Below are positions 8,350-17,715 of a stretch of DNA of 64,000 bases, piece by piece. Location of the stretch: the NCBI GenBank assembly GCA_965212545.1, contig CBDBVB010000022.1, positions 1-64,000 on the forward strand, in the 5' to 3' direction. A model generated the notes under the pieces. That model saw nothing but the letters and a program-made list of their open reading frames with translations. It was not told the DNA's origin and did no database searches. This stretch comes from JABDIP01 sp965212545. GTDB lineage: Bacteria > Pseudomonadota > Alphaproteobacteria > DSM-16000 > Inquilinaceae. The stretch's first letter is position 1. Every line of letters starts with the position of its first letter. A program made the position numbers and the translations under genes.

Positions 8350-9942
8350 TCAGCTCGGCACCTTGCCCGTTACGATCGCCTGCACGAGGATCTCGTCCGG
8401 GAAGTACCGGATGCTCGAGTAGTTGCGGGTCTTGGCGGAGTTCGTGATGCCGCGAACGCGCTCCGAGAAGCCCTTCATGCCGGCATAGCTGACGCTGCAC
8501 ATGTTGGTCGCGTGCATGCCGGCCCGCTTCATCGCGCTGGCCAACTCGCCTTCCTCTTCGATCAGGCGGTCCCGCACCGGGTTGGGGCAGAACATGTAGA
8601 CCGGGATCGCCGCCTCCTCCTGGCCGACCTCCTCGAGGGCCTGGGTCACCAGCCGACCCCACTTCACCAGCTCGTGGTAGGTGTTGTGCGGGCAGCCGAT
8701 GAAGGCGGCCGTGGGATCGCCGTCCTCCTCGGGCCAGAGGTTCTCGAAGGTGGCGATGATCCGGTCCTGCTCGGCATCGTCGATGACGTAGGTCTGATAG
8801 CCTTCAGCCAGCAGATCGCGGCCCTTGTCCTTGGCGTCCGGGGTCACGCCTTCGACGTGGTAGAGCCCAACGGCACCGGACGACGCCGTGGCGCTGCCCA
8901 TGGCCTTGAGCAGGTGCAGATTGTCGGGCGTGACCTCGCCGCCCTCGAAATACTGGTCGAGACCGGTGACGTAGGGCACGTCCTCGATGCATTTGCGCCC
9001 GATCGCGGTGCCCACTACCCCCCAATCCGGCTCCTTGGAGGTTTTGACCTCCACCAGCCACTTGGCCATGCGGCCCACATCGGTCATCAGACCGAACAGC
9101 GGTGCCTTGCCGACGATGGCCTGGATCAGATCCATGCCGGCGCCGTTGCGGTTGGTCTGGATGCCGAGCACCGAATTGCCGAAGTTCACCGCCGAGGATT
9201 CCGCCCAGGCGACGTAAGTTCCGGGCTCAGGCGCGTTGCCGACCTCATCGAGATAGCAGGCGCACGATCTGAAGTTCAGGTCCGGGGCGCCAAGGCGCGC
9301 GTGGACGTAGTCCAGATCCCGCTGCAGCTTGTAGCCCTCGTAGATCAGCTCCATGTCCTGGAGGTTGTTGTTGACGTTGTAGACGTCGTAGGGTCGGGGA
9401 TTGACCGTATAGGGCGCATAGGATTTGAGCCCGGCTCTCGCGCACTGATCCAACATTTCGATCATCGACTTCATGTATTCGGTGCCGATGAACATGTTGC
9501 TGTGCGGCGCGCCACCCAGGTCGACCAGCTTCTCCGCGCCGAAGGCGTTGCCGAAAACGACCAGGATCTGCATCAGCTTGGCCATCTCCTCGCCGTCCCG
9601 GCCGTCGAGGATGGCCTGCTCGTCCTCGGTCAGGGACATCTGTTGCTGCGCCGCCGCATCGGCGCTCGAGTCCGCCTTGGAACTGCCCGTGAAGGTCGCC
9701 CTCTGGCCGGTGGGCTTCCCATCCGGCCCGACGCCGTCCATGTCGGAATGCAGAACCCGGCCCGCATAGCCGGGAAGCGTGCTGTCTGAGGATGCCTGCT
9801 GCGCCACCTTATTCTTCGCCGCTTTTCGTGCGACTGCCGCTTTCGCAACCTGCTCGCCTGTCTCCGCTTCGGCAACTTGCGGTCCGAGGGCCGCAAACCC
9901 GGCGGCCGCCGTGACGCCCTTGTTGAACTGTCTTCGATCCAT
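8350..9942 (-). CDS. Aconitase X large (catalytic) subunit with twin-arginine leader
   Basis: A 530-residue catalytic subunit of aconitase X (DUF521). The AcnX core starts around residue 100 (SLTEDEQAILDGRDGEEM) and carries conserved cysteines in SCACYLDE, FIGCPHNTYHEL and NMCSVSYAGM that would hold the Fe-S cluster. Ahead of it is a Tat-like leader (MDRRQFNKG, hydrophobic Ala/Gly stretch, cleavage near AEAETG) and a polar linker of about 65 residues rich in Ala, Ser, Lys and Gln. AGGAGG five bases before 9942 fixes the start; the longer upstream frame has no such site. Known bacterial AcnX enzymes of this kind dehydrate hydroxy acids or hydroxyprolines in the cytoplasm; an exported form is not one I recognise. 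First gene of the minus-strand cassette. Confidence 0.85.
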   Translation of the reverse strand: MDRRQFNKGVTAAAGFAALGPQVAEAETGEQVAKAAVARKAAKNKVAQQASSDSTLPGYAGRVLHSDMDGVGPDGKPTGQRATFTGSSKADSSADAAAQQQMSLTEDEQAILDGRDGEEMAKLMQILVVFGNAFGAEKLVDLGGAPHSNMFIGTEYMKSMIEMLDQCARAGLKSYAPYTVNPRPYDVYNVNNNLQDMELIYEGYKLQRDLDYVHARLGAPDLNFRSCACYLDEVGNAPEPGTYVAWAESSAVNFGNSVLGIQTNRNGAGMDLIQAIVGKAPLFGLMTDVGRMAKWLVEVKTSKEPDWGVVGTAIGRKCIEDVPYVTGLDQYFEGGEVTPDNLHLLKAMGSATASSGAVGLYHVEGVTPDAKDKGRDLLAEGYQTYVIDDAEQDRIIATFENLWPEEDGDPTAAFIGCPHNTYHELVKWGRLVTQALEEVGQEEAAIPVYMFCPNPVRDRLIEEEGELASAMKRAGMHATNMCSVSYAGMKGFSERVRGITNSAKTRNYSSIRYFPDEILVQAIVTGKVPS

Positions 9943-10482
9943 GCCGCCCTCCTGAGGCTCATTCCTCGTCCGAATTCGATTGGTCGATGATGTTAACTGT
10001 GGATGTGTCGGCCCCGATAACCAATGCGCGCCGCAGATTGGCGCCGACGGCGCGAAGCGGGCCACAATCGTGAAAGCCGTGACGGTGCGGTAGCTGGCCC
10101 ACTTCCACATGCAGACTATCCAGCGTCGAAACGACGTGAGCGAATTTGCGCTGCCGAACGAGCGGAGTGGGTGCCATCTATTGGTTCTTTTTTCTTTTGC
10201 AGCGGTAATGACCACAGCAAATCAGCTTATTAAATGCCATTCAGCCAATATTGGACGAACCATTGCAGTGAGTCAAAACCGGATCACTTGCAGAAGTGAG
10301 ACTATAGAGCATCGCCTACATGCCGGCGACGGGCGTAAACTCCGACGGAATGTTCTTGTGTTCGGTCTAGCGGAGAGAACGGAAAGGAGTCGCTTGATGG
10401 CAGATTTCGCCAGTAGACCCAACGCGTCGTGTTGACCCGTCTAATGTGACTCGCGTTGGGCGATCAGCGCGCCCTTCGCCGG
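9943..10482. other. Non-coding stretch upstream of the AcnX cassette
   Basis: About 540 bases with no convincing gene on either strand. It should hold the promoter of the minus-strand AcnX operon. The part at 10180-10300 is locally AT-rich, with a T-run, and includes the perfect 10-base palindrome CCAATATTGG at 10245-10254, which could be an operator. No clear sigma-70 boxes can be assigned. Confidence 0.4.
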
Positions 10483-10636
10483 CGCCATGCGACCATCAAG
10501 TGCGAGGTGCCGAACGCCGCCGCCGGGCTGCCGCTTCCATCCACGCTGCCCCCTGGCCGGGGCGCGTTGCCGCACCGAGCCGCCACCGTTGCGCCGCACC
10601 GAGGATGGCCGCCTGCTCGCCTGTCACCTGCGGTGG
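10483..10636 (+). pseudogene. Decayed copy of the 3' end of the OppF-like ATPase gene
   Basis: This stretch is a close copy of the last ~150 bases of the ATPase gene ending at 4078, in the same orientation. It still encodes PPPGCRFHPRCPLAGARC and RRTEDGRLLACHLR in one frame, differing from the intact copy by scattered substitutions and a short in-frame deletion near the start. The stop codon TAG has become TGG, so the frame runs on. Nothing of the ATPase core precedes it. It is therefore a gene relic or one arm of a direct repeat flanking the 4.1-10.5 kb cassette. Confidence 0.85.
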
Positions 10637-10882
10637 CCTTGGTGCATCAAGCGTGTACTCGAACACACAGGCTGGCTGACTGCATCCCAATCGCCTCTGG
10701 CGTCCCTTGATCTCCGCGCCATAGGGATGGATTTCGGCATCGGCGTTTCTGTGACCCGCTACGAACGAAGGTGAGCAACACCGAATATTGCCGCATGGTT
10801 TCCAACCCGCGGTAGGATGATCATCGGCCTGGAGACAGGCTGGCCTGCGAACTGGGTCCTTCAGAACTCGTGGAGGAGCGAC

Positions 10883-13021
10883 ATGAATGCCCCTGTGACC
10901 GCATCGGTCTACAAATCGGCCTGCCGAATGTGCCACGGCGGCTGCGGCGTGCTGGTCCACGCCGAAGACGGTCGGATCACCAAGATCGTCGGCGACCCGG
11001 ATTCACCGCTCAATCGCGGAAAGATCTGTATCAAGGCACCGGCTTCGATCGAGCTGGTCAATCATCCCGACCGGCTGACCCACCCGATGAAACGCGCAGG
11101 CAAGCGCGGGTCCGGAGAATGGGACAGGATTTCCTGGGACGAGGCCTATGACATCCTTGCCGACCGGCTGGGCCGGATCATCGCCGAAAGCGGTGCCCAC
11201 ACGATTGCCATCGGCACCGGCACCGGCCGGCACCATTGCGATTTCGTACCCCGTTTCGCAAACGCGCTTGGCACCCCCAACTGGTGCGAGCCCGGCCATG
11301 CACAGTGCTTCTTTCCGCGCGTGAACGTATCCAAGATGACGTTCGGCGATCTACCGGTCTGCGACTATTACGGCGAGACCCAACCGCGATGCGTTCTGGT
11401 TTGGGGGCACAATCCAGCGGTGTCCGGCCCGGATGGGGAGCTCTTGTTCCATTCCCGGGCGCTCACCAAGACCGATTCCAAGTTCATCGTCATCGATCCG
11501 CGCCGCACGGTTCTCGCCTATGCGGCGGAGCTTTGGCTACAGATCCGCCCGGGCACGGATGACGCCCTGGCCCTGGCCATGCTCAATGTCATCATCGAAG
11601 AGAACCTCTACGATGCCGAATTCGTCGCCAAATGGACTCACGGCTTCGAACTGCTCAAGACCCATGTCCGCTCGCATACGCCGGAATGGGCGGCACCGAT
11701 CACCTGGGTTCCGTCCGAGAAGATCCGTGCCGCCGCGAGACTTTTTGCAAAGACGAATCCTGCCGTTGTCGAATGGGGCTGCGCCATCGAGCATTCCCCG
11801 AATTCCATCCAGACCGCCCGGGCTATTGCCTGCCTGCCGGCCCTCACAGGGACCATCGATATTCCCGGCGGATGGGTCTTCGGTCCGCATATACTCGAAG
11901 ATTTCCCATTTCTGCACGACAACCTCAGCGCCGAGACCAAGGCGCTCCGCCTGGGTTCGAGTGAGTTCCGTGTCCTGGGCCAGACCAATGTCATGCCGTC
12001 GGCACATATCCCGGCGGTCTTCAAGGCCATGCGCACCGGCGATCCTTATCCGATCAACGCCTTCTTGATCTTCGGCAACAATCCTCTGGCCACCTATGCC
12101 AATTCGAACCTTGTCCGCGAATCGCTGGAGAAGGTGGAATTCTTGTCGGTGATGGATCTCTTCATGACCCCAAGCGCCGAACTGGCCGATCTGGTATTGC
12201 CGGCGGCAAGCTGGCTGGAGCTCAACGCGCTGACCGCCTTTCCGTATTTCGCAGAAACCACCGCGCTCGCGCAGCAGAAGATTGCTCAGGTCGGTGAAGC
12301 CAAGCAAGACGAACAGGTGTTCGCGGAATTGGCTCGGCGAATGAACCTCGGCGTCGGCGAGGAGGAGATTACCGAAATCTACGATGCCCGCTTGAAGGGA
12401 ACTGGGAAGAGCTTCAAGGACCTGGTCGACGACGGCTTTGCCTTCGCGCCGATCACCTACCGCAAGCACGAGAGAAACGGTGCCGGCTTCAAAACGGAAT
12501 CGGGCAAGATCGAGCTCTATTCGCTGGCGCTCGAAAAGCTCGGTTACGACCCCTTGCCCACATATCGCGAACCGCCGGAATCGCCGCTTTCAACCCCTGA
12601 TGTCGCATCTGATTTCCCGTTGGTTCTAACGAGCGGAGCCCGGGTCCTGAACTTCTTTACGTCCGAGCACCGTCAACTCGACCGACTGCGCCGATCGCAT
12701 CCCGATCCGCTTGCTGACATTCACCCCGATCTGGCCGCAGAGCACGGCATCGACGATCGCGACTGGATCTGGATCGAAACCCGGCGCGGAAAAATCCGCC
12801 AGAAGGCCAACGTCACCGACGGGATCGATCCGCGCGTCGTGAATATCGAGTTCGGCTGGTGGTTCCCGGAACGCAAAACACTGGACTGTGGGATCTGGCA
12901 ATCCAACGCAAATGTCCTGACGGATCAGGAGCCACCTTACGACCCCGCAATGGGAACCTATCAATTGCGCGCACTCTTGTGCCGCATCTCAAAGGCGCCA
13001 GAGCCTGAGATGGCGTTATGA
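10883..13021 (+). CDS. Molybdopterin-dependent oxidoreductase, DMSO reductase superfamily, single-subunit type
   Basis: A 712-residue member of the DMSO-reductase superfamily, binding a bis-pterin Mo or W cofactor and one [4Fe-4S] cluster. The cluster motif is C-x2-C-x3-C-x27-C at residues 14-49 (CRMCHGGC, GKIC). Cys142 in GHAQCFFPR is a candidate metal ligand. The C-terminal cofactor-cap domain is present (LVLTSGARVLNFFTSEHRQ; GWWFPERK). There is no Tat leader, so it should be cytoplasmic, and no electron-transfer subunit lies nearby. The ATG at 10883 is chosen over a longer frame because GGAGG lies just before it and the cluster motif follows directly. Related families include formate dehydrogenase-like, thiosulfate-reductase-like and acetylene-hydratase-like enzymes; the reaction cannot be assigned. 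Confidence 0.88.
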   Translation: MNAPVTASVYKSACRMCHGGCGVLVHAEDGRITKIVGDPDSPLNRGKICIKAPASIELVNHPDRLTHPMKRAGKRGSGEWDRISWDEAYDILADRLGRIIAESGAHTIAIGTGTGRHHCDFVPRFANALGTPNWCEPGHAQCFFPRVNVSKMTFGDLPVCDYYGETQPRCVLVWGHNPAVSGPDGELLFHSRALTKTDSKFIVIDPRRTVLAYAAELWLQIRPGTDDALALAMLNVIIEENLYDAEFVAKWTHGFELLKTHVRSHTPEWAAPITWVPSEKIRAAARLFAKTNPAVVEWGCAIEHSPNSIQTARAIACLPALTGTIDIPGGWVFGPHILEDFPFLHDNLSAETKALRLGSSEFRVLGQTNVMPSAHIPAVFKAMRTGDPYPINAFLIFGNNPLATYANSNLVRESLEKVEFLSVMDLFMTPSAELADLVLPAASWLELNALTAFPYFAETTALAQQKIAQVGEAKQDEQVFAELARRMNLGVGEEEITEIYDARLKGTGKSFKDLVDDGFAFAPITYRKHERNGAGFKTESGKIELYSLALEKLGYDPLPTYREPPESPLSTPDVASDFPLVLTSGARVLNFFTSEHRQLDRLRRSHPDPLADIHPDLAAEHGIDDRDWIWIETRRGKIRQKANVTDGIDPRVVNIEFGWWFPERKTLDCGIWQSNANVLTDQEPPYDPAMGTYQLRALLCRISKAPEPEMAL

Positions 13022-13277
13022 TCCCGGCGACCGGTAGGCAACTGGGTTGATGCAGACTCTTCGCTCAGAGCGAGGACTGTTGGAGAAGACCGGCTAACCG
13101 GAGTCTGTCGTGCCCAACCTTGACGAAGGAATGCGACAGCTCATAGGCATGGCTCTCTCGCGGGGAATTCCGGCTAATTGGCGCGTGGTCTAACTTCCGT
13201 CCTCTGGTTTGCCTCAGCCGGATGAAGACGCAGTGCTCAACCCGGAATCACCGCAGCGCCGATCATTCACGGGGCAT

Positions 13278-15122
13278 CTATGGCGCCCTATTGGCCATTG
13301 CAGCCAAGGCTGGGTGCGCCGGGGTCACTTCGAATCTGCTGATCACCTCGGGGCTCCGCGCCAGGACCGCCGTCGGATCCGCCAGCAGCTCTTCCTCACT
13401 GTAAGCGTCGATGCCATAGGTCGTCACGGTTAGCGTCTGGTAGTCAGGGTCGATCTCGAATTCGGTCCAGCCATAGGTATGCACGGCGGTGTAATTGCCC
13501 TCGAGCAGGGTCGCGTCGATCAAGCTGTCCGCACTTGGAATGCCGTCCACAATTGGCAGGTTTTGGTCGAGTCCAAGTGGATCGTAGCCAAGAGGGATGA
13601 TCTGTGAATTCACCAATCCCTCGACAAACTGATCCTTCAGGGACCTCGGCGCGGCGTTGTAGAAGGCTTCATCGGCAGGAGATAATAGGCCCAGGCTGGC
13701 AGCCAACTCGACCACACTCGGTCCGAATGGCGCGTCAAAGGCGACTGCTCCGGTGATGATCTCGAAGGCAGTGGTGGGGATCTGGGGGCCAAATGGGAAG
13801 TCCTGATAGGTGAGGTTGTTGACGAGAGTGCCGTGGAGATCCGCGGCGATGAACACGACATTTTCGATGCCGTTCAGGTCGATAAATCGCAACAGCCTGG
13901 TCCGCTCGGCCGCGTAACCCTCATACCGATCCGCGGCCGCCGCCACGCCCAGGTTCTGGATCGGCTCCGGCATGAGAACGAATTTCCAGGTGATCCCTGA
14001 GTCCTGAGCCTCCAGCAGATCGTCCATCAGCTCGTCAAGCTGCACCTGGCCGAGCATGGTGCGATCCGGATCGAAGGAGTCGTTGAGAAAGGCGATAACC
14101 TCAGCTTGGTCGAAGGGATTCTCCACTTCGGGCAGCGCCTGGTCCCGAAACGAGCGGGCATCCAGGACCATGACCGCTGCGTCGCTGCCATATCCATTGT
14201 AGCGGTAAAGCTTGCGCTCGAAGGCGGTGCGTTCGCTGCCGGTGTCGCCGTAGAACTCGTTGCGCAGCGGGTTGTATTCTTGGAAGGCCCGCATGCCGTT
14301 TTCGTAGAGTCGGGTGTCGTTGATCAAGGCGGCAGGATCGCCCGCAAAGCGGGGATCCGAGGCTGGCTCGGCGCCGCCTGCGAAATCATTGTTGACCTCG
14401 TGATCGTCGATCGTGGCCAGAACCGTGGTCGAGGCTCGCACATCCGCCCAGCTGCTGGTGTCGAAACGCGTGCCGTAGACCTCGGCATGCTTTATTCGAA
14501 AATCGTTGAGGGTTTCGGCCTCGTCCTTGTCCAGGGCGGGCGAACGACGATCAGCATAAACCGTATCGCCATGCTCAACGAAGAAGTCCAACGCGCGTCC
14601 TGCGACATTGCCGATCGCCGGATAGGGGCTCAACTCGCCGCGCCAGTCGCCCGATACACCGAAACGCAGGCCGGAATAGTCGCCCGGCTCATGGGCGGTT
14701 ACGAAGCGTCCCGTAAGACTGGCGTGGGCGACCCTGTGGGCTCGGAAATAGTAGGCGGTGGCTCGGTAATGGTAAGCCGTGCCGGGCTCAAGCCCGCCGA
14801 TCCGCACTTTCACCGGCCGCAGGATGTTGGATACCCAGGCGACCCTCCGTGCTTCCAGGTGCCGGAAGTCGGCATACTGCGAGACCTCGAATCGGACGAT
14901 CCCGCAGAAGGCGCTGCGTGCCCAAAGCACGGTTGTGGTTTGGGTCGTATCGCCCGACGCAATCCCGTTGGGGAAAACGGTTTGGTCGACCGGATGTGAC
15001 CCATGTGCGCCGCAGCGGGCAGCCCGCCCGGTTTCAGCCGAACTCTGAACGGCACCCATGGAGATCGAAATAAACGCTGCCGCGGCCACCAGCGTGGCCA
15101 TTCCTATCCTGCGCTTGTACAT
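13278..15122 (-). CDS. PhoD-family alkaline phosphatase/phosphodiesterase
   Basis: A 614-residue secreted metallophosphoesterase of the PhoD/alkaline phosphatase D family, which releases phosphate from phosphodiesters and monoesters outside the cytoplasm using Fe and Ca. The N-terminal PhoD domain appears as GIASGDTTQTTTVLWARS. The catalytic domain has GDTVYADRR, TIDDHEVNNDF, VMVLDARSFRDQ, MPEPIQNLG and FIAADLHG. The start at 15122 is chosen because GGAGG lies eight bases upstream and it opens a signal-peptide-like segment (IGMATLVAAAAFISISMGA). A single cysteine follows near residue 39 but there is no classical lipobox. No Pho regulon genes are adjacent. Confidence 0.9.
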   Translation of the reverse strand: MYKRRIGMATLVAAAAFISISMGAVQSSAETGRAARCGAHGSHPVDQTVFPNGIASGDTTQTTTVLWARSAFCGIVRFEVSQYADFRHLEARRVAWVSNILRPVKVRIGGLEPGTAYHYRATAYYFRAHRVAHASLTGRFVTAHEPGDYSGLRFGVSGDWRGELSPYPAIGNVAGRALDFFVEHGDTVYADRRSPALDKDEAETLNDFRIKHAEVYGTRFDTSSWADVRASTTVLATIDDHEVNNDFAGGAEPASDPRFAGDPAALINDTRLYENGMRAFQEYNPLRNEFYGDTGSERTAFERKLYRYNGYGSDAAVMVLDARSFRDQALPEVENPFDQAEVIAFLNDSFDPDRTMLGQVQLDELMDDLLEAQDSGITWKFVLMPEPIQNLGVAAAADRYEGYAAERTRLLRFIDLNGIENVVFIAADLHGTLVNNLTYQDFPFGPQIPTTAFEIITGAVAFDAPFGPSVVELAASLGLLSPADEAFYNAAPRSLKDQFVEGLVNSQIIPLGYDPLGLDQNLPIVDGIPSADSLIDATLLEGNYTAVHTYGWTEFEIDPDYQTLTVTTYGIDAYSEEELLADPTAVLARSPEVISRFEVTPAHPALAAMANRAP

Positions 15123-15791
15123 GTCTGGAACCTCCATGCCGGCACGCTCGCGTATCCGCCGAGCCACGGATAAAATAGCAGAAACCAGCCGGTATTTCGA
15201 CATTCTAGACGAGCTGGGAAGCACTGACCTACTTATGGCTGCAATCTCCCGAAATGGCGGGACATATGCATACGATCATTCGCTGGCTGTCCACGATGTC
15301 GGCGCCGGGGTCCACTTGTGACTGTAGCCCGCCGATGTGTCCGCCCCGGATATTGGTCAGGAAGGTGGCTTGAAGCGTGCCATGTGGCTCGATTCGACTG
15401 CCGTTTTTCACTGAGCTTGATTTGCAGGAGGCAGAAGCCCGATGGGCCGTTCGTGTCCCATCTCGGACCCTGCGGCCAATTGCCAATCGAGCCTGACAGC
15501 CGGTCCATGGATTTTCGGGTCGCTTGAATTCCGAGCCCCGGCTTGGCCCGGCCCCGGATCGTGCTCGACCACCAGGCGTGCTAACGTCTTCTCCCGACCA
15601 GAGGTCTGATCCGGCCAATCCCGGTTTGGTGACGATCGCATCGCAACCCGTGGGTCGAAGTCCTTTCCGAGCCCGTGGAAGGCTCCTCCCCCGGATCGAC
15701 GCCGCAGCCCGAAATGCGCAGCGCCTCAGCCGCGCGCCTGAAGACCGTTCGACATCGTGGGTGCCAAGTGTCTGAAGAAGATCCGAGCAAG
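15123..15791. other. Non-coding region between PhoD and a membrane protein
   Basis: About 670 bases between divergent genes. Short frames here have neither recognisable domains nor good ribosome-binding sites, so none is called. It must hold the promoter of the phoD-like gene (right to left) and probably that of the membrane-protein gene. No pho-box-like repeat could be recognised with confidence. Confidence 0.35.
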
Positions 15792-16889
15792 ATGGAACCG
15801 CCAGCCCGGACTCCCAGGCGGGAATTCGATCTGCGCTACCTTTTGCTGATCGCCGTGCCGCTGGGCGTTTACCTGCTCTTCTATTTCGTCATCGGCATCG
15901 CCAGGAACGCCGGCATCATATTCGACGTCATACCGACCGAGCAGTTCGGGAGCGTTGCCGCCGCCGAGGCCAAATACCGCTATTTCTGGATCAGCGCGTT
16001 CCTGGTGTTTGGCGCCGCTGCTCTTGCCGTCATTGCGTCTTGCGCCATGACACTACATCGCGAGATGCCGCCGCACCGCCGGCCGCTGATCATATCGCTC
16101 ATAGTCTTTTTTCTCGTGGCGATCGGCTTCTACGAAGCTCTTCCCGGTCGGGATACCTCTCGCTGGTATGAGAGCATGGGCAATAACCTCTATCAGTGCA
16201 CCCTCGGCCAGATCGACGTCACCAGCGTCATCAACGAGGCCGGCGCGCAACCAGTTGGCGGTGACGAGGCCGCCGCAATGCCGGTCCCCTGTGTCGTCGC
16301 CGAAGCCTCGGAGCGGCCGGTCCTCGAGCAGTCGGTCCTCCATATGCTCGACATCGGCATCGATCTCGTGAAGGTTCTCGGCGCCGCCGCACTCATCGTA
16401 ATCTGCGCCGGATCGATCCTGACCCTGTCACACATCTCCGTCGACAGATCGGACGATCCCACGACCGTCACCGAGCACGAAACCAAATACCTGGCTCGCA
16501 ATGTCGCTCTCTTGAAGAGCTACCTCTACCAAAGCTCGGCGGTTTACGTGTTTGCGATGATCGCCATGATGTCGTGGATGTTCTGGCCGATGCCGTTCGT
16601 GGCGGACGCGGAGAAGTACCGGGAGCTTATTGTCGGTTCGGCGCTCCTTCAGGGCGTGGGCTACACCCTTGCCGTCGCCGCCATATATCTTCCCCCGGCG
16701 GTGCTGCTCCGCCACCGTGTCCACCGGATGGCCCATCGGGAGCTGGTCGATGACGAAGCCGCCAGCGTCGAGAGCTGGCTCCGCCAAAGGGGCCTGCACT
16801 TCCAGCCTCTGGACGAATTGCGGCAGGTGGCGGCGATGCTCCTGCCGGTTATCATCAGTGCCATTCCTGCGTTTACGAGCTTCTTGTAG
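15792..16889 (+). CDS. Predicted multi-spanning inner-membrane protein, unknown function
   Basis: A protein of about 365 residues with six or seven hydrophobic segments: near the N-terminus (YLLLIAVPLGVYLLFYFVIG), then FWISAFLVFGAAALAVIASC, LIISLIVFFLVAIGFYEAL, VLGAAALIVICAGSILTL, VYVFAMIAMMSWMFWPM, a segment around VGYTLAVAAIYLPPAVLL, and a C-terminal hydrophobic tail. Between the third and fourth lies a loop of about 60 residues with two cysteines (YQCTLGQ and PVPCVV). No domain was recognised. Start choice is uncertain: a GTG at 15768 and an ATG at 15792 are both possible and neither has a strong Shine-Dalgarno sequence. Neighbours are unrelated single genes. Confidence 0.65.
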   Translation: MEPPARTPRREFDLRYLLLIAVPLGVYLLFYFVIGIARNAGIIFDVIPTEQFGSVAAAEAKYRYFWISAFLVFGAAALAVIASCAMTLHREMPPHRRPLIISLIVFFLVAIGFYEALPGRDTSRWYESMGNNLYQCTLGQIDVTSVINEAGAQPVGGDEAAAMPVPCVVAEASERPVLEQSVLHMLDIGIDLVKVLGAAALIVICAGSILTLSHISVDRSDDPTTVTEHETKYLARNVALLKSYLYQSSAVYVFAMIAMMSWMFWPMPFVADAEKYRELIVGSALLQGVGYTLAVAAIYLPPAVLLRHRVHRMAHRELVDDEAASVESWLRQRGLHFQPLDELRQVAAMLLPVIISAIPAFTSFL

Positions 16890-16919
16890 GGCCTTGGCTG
16901 ATTCGCATGGACATGCCGG

Positions 16920-17576
16920 CTAAAGGCCGATCTGTTCTGCTGCAATACCGAGCCGCCATATGAGCTGATCGAACCTGTCCTGTCCGTAGAAGGGTTCGCC
17001 ATCCACCACGAAGCACGGCACGCCCCAGTGGCCTGCCGCGAGCAGCGCTACATCGTTGGCATGAAGGGCATCGATAAGGCGGTCTCCCTCGGACGCCGCC
17101 AGACGCTCCGCGTCGTCCCAGTCAATTCCCACCTCGGCGGCGGCGCTTTGGAGATGTTGGCCGAGATGCCAATTCTTCGTCTTCCCGCTCCAGATCAAGC
17201 GCATAATGGCATCAAACAGAGCCAGGCCCTTGCCCTGTTCCGAGGCCGCCGAAAGGACACTCAGAAGCCGGTACACGCGCTGTTGCTCGGAAGCGGCCTG
17301 CCACAGCGATCCGGGCTCGAATTCCACCGGATAGGGATTCGCTTCTGCGTAATCCAGGCCCAGAAAGGCGGCCGTTCTTGCGACGTCCAACAGGAAGTAT
17401 TCCTGCTCGAGCCTGTCTCGACCCGCATAGGCATCCGGTATCCTCAACACGCCTGGCGTCACCAACCGCAAGTGCACCTGTATGTCCGGATGCGTTGCCA
17501 GGCGTCTCAGGCGAGGTGCGGCGAAATAGCTGTAGGGGCTTTGAACGGACAGGAAGGCGTCAACCTGATTGCTCAC
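16920..17576 (-). CDS. 2-hydroxychromene-2-carboxylate isomerase/DsbA-like thioredoxin-fold protein
   Basis: A 218-residue DsbA-fold protein of the 2-hydroxychromene-2-carboxylate isomerase (kappa-class GST-like) family, usually glutathione-dependent and cytoplasmic. It opens with FLSVQSPYSYFAAPRL, where the serine stands where thioredoxins have a catalytic cysteine, as in the isomerase family. The C-terminal thioredoxin half carries the cis-proline region GVPCFVVDGEPFYGQDR. Length fits the family. It is transcribed towards the membrane-protein gene and has no aromatic-degradation neighbours, so its substrate is unknown. A general glutathione-linked isomerase or oxidoreductase role is as likely as naphthalene breakdown. 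Confidence 0.82.
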   Translation of the reverse strand: MSNQVDAFLSVQSPYSYFAAPRLRRLATHPDIQVHLRLVTPGVLRIPDAYAGRDRLEQEYFLLDVARTAAFLGLDYAEANPYPVEFEPGSLWQAASEQQRVYRLLSVLSAASEQGKGLALFDAIMRLIWSGKTKNWHLGQHLQSAAAEVGIDWDDAERLAASEGDRLIDALHANDVALLAAGHWGVPCFVVDGEPFYGQDRFDQLIWRLGIAAEQIGL

Positions 17577-17715
17577 GGTTTAACTCCGGAACGCTTGGCT
17601 CTCCCGATCCAGGCTGTCCCTTTCACAATGCCGGGGCAAGGCCGATGACCAATGTCGCTTGTCGGCATACTCTCTGGCGACGTATTCGTTGTCGGCGACA
17701 AGAGAGTTCCTCACT

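Noticed and set aside
8323..9789. Long plus-strand open frame opposite AcnX large
   Set aside because: Composition bias typical of antisense frames; AcnX is clear on the other strand.
10446..10774. Small open frames around the ATPase relic
   Set aside because: They are frames of the decayed OppF 3' end, not independent genes.
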